Position numbers and translations under genes: made by a program | Notes under the pieces: model-generated | What the model was told of the DNA's origin: nothing | Databases searched by the model: none | Seen by the model: only the letters and a program-made list of their open reading frames with translations | In this document: positions 6,307 through 9,599 of the stretch, one piece after another | Position numbering within the stretch: position 1 is the stretch's first letter | How the letters are laid out: every line of letters starts with the position of its first letter | NCBI GenBank assembly: GCA_002692165.1 | Contig: NZJL01000038.1 | Span: 6,693 to 16,291 of the forward strand | DNA from: Porticoccaceae bacterium | GTDB taxonomy: Bacteria > Pseudomonadota > Gammaproteobacteria > Pseudomonadales > Porticoccaceae | DNA length: 9,599 bases | Reading direction: 5' to 3'

Positions 6307-9300
6307 ATGGAAAATAAAAAAAACAACCGGCCTCATTTGCTTAGAGCACTTGCTTCTTTTTCTAATCAGTATGTCGATGAAATCGATAAAACAAATTTTG
6401 ATAATTTCGTCGATCACATCATAAAAAAACATCTCGACATCGACTATCTCAATAGACCGTTGGAGACAATTTTTTGGAACATCTATGGTCTTTATCGCTT
6501 TGTAAGAGTATTCGATTCCGAAATTGCTTTCGATGGGATTTATCGGGGCCAACTTATGGGATTTAACCCTGATCCCCATGAGGACGGTTGGGTTTCCGAC
6601 CATTCCATAATTTATGTAAATCAGCTGGATAAACCCTTTCTGGTGGATTCGTTGCGTATCGCATTAAATGCTCGTGGGGAAAAAATTAACAGCCTCAGAA
6701 GTGCGCCATTATGGATTAAAAGGAATAAACAAGGCCTCATTGTTTCAATGGCAAATGAAAACACGTCTGATGCCTCACTTGAGGCGTTAATAACCATTGA
6801 AATAGAGCGTTGTGATGATAATGAGCTCAAGGCTTTATCGAAACAGTTAGTTAGCGTTCTGAGTGACGTAGAGTTAGTCGTAAATGATTTCCGGGAAGTT
6901 CGACAAGATTTGAGGAGTTTGATCGACGATATTCAATTGTTAGCCCCAAAAACCAGTGATCGAGATGAGTGTGCAGAGTTTTTAGAGTGGATGGAATCGG
7001 GGGCTTTCGTGTTTTTGGGGAGCATCCAATTTGAGCAACAGGATCGAGGCGATGAGACTTTTCTAACGGAGATGGTGAACACTAGAAAAGGGTTATTTAA
7101 ACGCCTCAGTCCAGTTACGAGGGAGCGACGTCTAAAAGAACTTAGCGATGGGGTACGCGCATTTTATGAGACTGACCAGATACTGTCATTTGGAAAATCA
7201 TCATGCCGCTCCTCTGTGCATCGAAGCGCCTACTCTCATTACGTCATTGTGAAACGGTTTGATGAGTCTGGGAAATCGATAGGCGAGGCTCGCTTTCTAG
7301 GACTTCATACCTCTCAGTTCTATGACTATAGTTCTGGCCGCATTCCTATCCTTCGAAGCAAGGTGGACTATCTTCTTGAGAATTCAGGTTTTCAAAAAGG
7401 TAGCCACGATCATAAGGCGCTATGCGCAATTGCTGAGTCATTTCCTCGGGATGAATTACTGCAGATGCCAAAGGATGCATTGCTGGATATGGCAATAGGA
7501 ATATGGCAAATCTATCAACGTAATATGACCAAGGTTTTTACTTATTCCGACCCCTATAAAAAATTTGTCAGCTGCTTGATATTTTTGCCTCGCGCATCTT
7601 TTAGTTCGCGAGTAAGGGAGCGGATTCAGCGCGCAATCGAACGTTTTCTGGGCGCATCGGATAGCACATTTGTCAGTTTTTTTCTTCCCGAATCGATGTT
7701 GGTTCGTATTTATATGGTATTTCCTATAAAAGATTTCAATTTTGAAACCGATCATTCGGGCAGGTTAGAGGAAATTGTCGAAGGTATTACGGCAAACTGG
7801 GTCGATGAATTTAATAGTCTGGCGGTCGAGGAAATTGGTGAACAAAGCGGCTTAACGATTTCAAAGAAATATGCGACCGGTTTTTCGGAAGCATACAAAG
7901 AACAATACAAACCTGTTCATGCACTTAGGGATATTTCCGTGTTGGAATCTCTGGCCGGTTCTAGAAAACTTGCAGTCGACCTGAGGCCATTGGAGAAAGA
8001 TTTGCAGCTTAAATTGTTCCATGCCAAGGATCCAATCGCTTTATCAAGCATGATTCCGATTCTTGAAAATCTCGGATTTAACGTTTTGATGGAGCGGCCT
8101 CATGAGATAACTCCCCGACAGCAATCATCTGTATGGTTGCAAGATTTCCTGCTTGAACTCACTCTAGATATTAAAATTGACTTCTATTCGATAGCGGAGG
8201 ATTTCAGTCAAGCATTGGAAGCCATATGGTCTGGCGCTGCAGAAAATGATCGATTTAATCGATTAGTTATCGGGGCAAGCTTAAGTTGGAGGGAAGTCGC
8301 ACTATTGAGACTTTACTCTAGGTATCTGAAGCAACTCGGTTTCTCTTTCAGTCAAGATTTTATTGCGGATACGCTCTCGGCTCATCTGGGGTTATCAAAA
8401 GCCCTATTCAAACTTTTCGCGACTTTGTTTGCCCCACATCTTGCAGATGGTAAAGAGCAAGATAATGAGCTTGAGGATTTAAGACAGGATATTGAGAATA
8501 ATTTAAAGGGCGTCCTAGATATAAGCCATGACAATGTCTTTCGAGCTTATCTGCAGTTGATTGATGCTACTAAACGCACTAATTACTATCAAGTTCAGTC
8601 TGGCGGGCTTCACAAAACCTTTATGAGTATAAAGGTCGCCACAGAAAAAATTTGTATTGCGCCGGAGCCCCGACCGGAGAGCGAAATCTTTGTATACTGT
8701 CCGGAATTTGAGGGTGTACATCTCCGCATGGGCAAAGTTTCGCGGGGAGGTTTGCGCTGGTCCGACAGGCGCGAGGATTATCGTAAAGAGGTGCTCGGAC
8801 TCGTGAAAGCACAACAAGTTAAAAACGCAGTAATTGTTCCGAGCGGAGCGAAAGGTGGTTTTGTCATTAGAAACTCTTCTTATGGAGAACGCCACGGATC
8901 ACTTGCGGAAGTAGGAAAGGCTACCTACAAACTTTTCATTCAGGCACTGCTTGATATCACTGACAACTATATCGCGGGTGCAGTAGTTGCGCCGGATAAT
9001 CTCACAAGGGCGGATGGCGATGACCCTTATCTTGTAGTAGCTGCTGATAAAGGTACTGCTGCGTTCTCAGATTTAGCAAATGATATTTCAAATCATCATC
9101 ATTTTTGGTTGGGTGATGCTTTCGCGTCTGGCGGATCGAATGGCTATGATCATAAGGCCATGGGTATCACTGCACGAGGTGCTTGGGTTGCTGTCAAACG
9201 GCACTTCCGTGAGCTTGGGAGGGATATAAAAAATCATAATTTCAGTGTCGTTGGAATCGGCGATATGTCCGGTGATGTCTTTGGAAATGGGATGTTGTTA

Positions 9301-9599
9301 TCGAGGCAAATTCAATTGGTTGCTGCGTTCAATCATTTACACATCTTTATAGATCCTAACCCAGATGCAGAGAAAACTTATAAGGAGCGTGAGAGGCTAT
9401 TCAATAAACCGCACAGTGGGTGGGATGACTTTGATCGATCACTTCTCTCAAGCGGAGCGCGGGTGTTTTCTCGAAAGAGTAAGACACTTGAGTTGACTCA
9501 AGGGATTAAACAACGGTTTGACATAGATGCAGATCATGCGACACCGGCCGAATTGATCACCGCGCTATTGTTAGCACGTGTGGATTTACTTTGGAATGG
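6307..9599 (+). CDS. gdhB: Large NAD-dependent glutamate dehydrogenase, N-terminal 1097 residues
   Basis: This open frame has no stop up to the right edge and encodes the first 1097 residues of a large (L-GDH/GDH180-type) NAD-specific glutamate dehydrogenase; full proteins are about 1600 residues. The enzyme oxidises L-glutamate to 2-oxoglutarate and ammonium with NAD+, mainly during growth on amino acids. The long N-terminal part, about residues 1-700, corresponds to the ACT/PAS-like regulatory region; GLHTSQFYDYSSGRIPILRSK falls in it. The catalytic part carries KVSRGGLRWSDRRED (810-824), VLGLVKAQQVKNAVIVP (829-845) and a GAKGGF loop (847-852) whose lysine 849 is the likely catalytic residue. 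It continues with PDNLTRADGDDPYL (896-909) and AADKGTA (912-918). A nucleotide-binding GIGDMSGDVFGNG motif (983-995) follows. The ATG at 6307 is preceded by GGAGG 13 bases upstream, and no better in-frame start exists. No frameshift is seen. Confidence 0.96.
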   Translation, partial: MENKKNNRPHLLRALASFSNQYVDEIDKTNFDNFVDHIIKKHLDIDYLNRPLETIFWNIYGLYRFVRVFDSEIAFDGIYRGQLMGFNPDPHEDGWVSDHSIIYVNQLDKPFLVDSLRIALNARGEKINSLRSAPLWIKRNKQGLIVSMANENTSDASLEALITIEIERCDDNELKALSKQLVSVLSDVELVVNDFREVRQDLRSLIDDIQLLAPKTSDRDECAEFLEWMESGAFVFLGSIQFEQQDRGDETFLTEMVNTRKGLFKRLSPVTRERRLKELSDGVRAFYETDQILSFGKSSCRSSVHRSAYSHYVIVKRFDESGKSIGEARFLGLHTSQFYDYSSGRIPILRSKVDYLLENSGFQKGSHDHKALCAIAESFPRDELLQMPKDALLDMAIGIWQIYQRNMTKVFTYSDPYKKFVSCLIFLPRASFSSRVRERIQRAIERFLGASDSTFVSFFLPESMLVRIYMVFPIKDFNFETDHSGRLEEIVEGITANWVDEFNSLAVEEIGEQSGLTISKKYATGFSEAYKEQYKPVHALRDISVLESLAGSRKLAVDLRPLEKDLQLKLFHAKDPIALSSMIPILENLGFNVLMERPHEITPRQQSSVWLQDFLLELTLDIKIDFYSIAEDFSQALEAIWSGAAENDRFNRLVIGASLSWREVALLRLYSRYLKQLGFSFSQDFIADTLSAHLGLSKALFKLFATLFAPHLADGKEQDNELEDLRQDIENNLKGVLDISHDNVFRAYLQLIDATKRTNYYQVQSGGLHKTFMSIKVATEKICIAPEPRPESEIFVYCPEFEGVHLRMGKVSRGGLRWSDRREDYRKEVLGLVKAQQVKNAVIVPSGAKGGFVIRNSSYGERHGSLAEVGKATYKLFIQALLDITDNYIAGAVVAPDNLTRADGDDPYLVVAADKGTAAFSDLANDISNHHHFWLGDAFASGGSNGYDHKAMGITARGAWVAVKRHFRELGRDIKNHNFSVVGIGDMSGDVFGNGMLLSRQIQLVAAFNHLHIFIDPNPDAEKTYKERERLFNKPHSGWDDFDRSLLSSGARVFSRKSKTLELTQGIKQRFDIDADHATPAELITALLLARVDLLWN

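Noticed and set aside
8515..8895. Open frame of 126 codons on the minus strand inside the dehydrogenase gene
   Set aside because: It is antisense to the most conserved catalytic segment of the enzyme, and its openness follows from codon constraint on the other strand.

Overview
The window is chromosomal DNA that looks like it comes from a gammaproteobacterium, quite possibly a marine one, with moderate base composition. The evidence is a compact MoxR-Bat gene cluster containing a DUF4381 protein and a fused BatB-BatC protein, next to a very large NAD-dependent glutamate dehydrogenase. Both are typical of Gammaproteobacteria such as Pseudomonas, Shewanella and relatives. The genus cannot be fixed from the sequence alone. 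I see no transposase, integrase, tRNA, rRNA, CRISPR array or other sign of a mobile region.

Layout. From position 1 to about 6031 six genes lie on the minus strand, so they are read from right to left: a MoxR-family AAA+ ATPase (5078-6031), a DUF58 protein (4120-5064), a small one-helix DUF4381 membrane protein (3608-4108), BatA (2618-3607), a BatB-BatC fusion (826-2640) and the N-terminal 260 residues of BatD (1-782, cut by the window edge). The genes overlap, abut or are 11-43 bases apart, with no visible terminator between them, so they are very probably one operon. From 6032 to 6306 there is a 275-base divergent intergenic region. It holds a good sigma-70-like promoter pointing right, a weak candidate pointing left, and a perfect inverted repeat between them. 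From 6307 to the right edge the plus strand encodes the first 1097 residues of the large glutamate dehydrogenase, which is intact in frame as far as the window shows.

How the parts work together. MoxR ATPases paired with von Willebrand A (VWA) domain proteins are generally thought to act as chaperone-like machines that assemble or activate partner proteins. Here the ATPase and the DUF58 protein look cytoplasmic. DUF4381, BatA, BatB-C and BatD supply the inner-membrane and periplasmic parts: two metal-binding VWA domains, a TPR scaffold and a secreted protein. Bat stands for Bacteroides aerotolerance; in Gammaproteobacteria the client of this system is not firmly known. The glutamate dehydrogenase is a separate transcription unit that converts glutamate to 2-oxoglutarate and ammonium. 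It shares only the upstream control region with the Bat operon.

I did not find a convincing undescribed system. The points most worth checking are the inverted repeat shared by the two divergent promoters, the structured leader of the dehydrogenase gene, the non-standard metal-site residues in two of the three VWA-type domains, and the long acidic and glutamine-rich linker in BatB-C.
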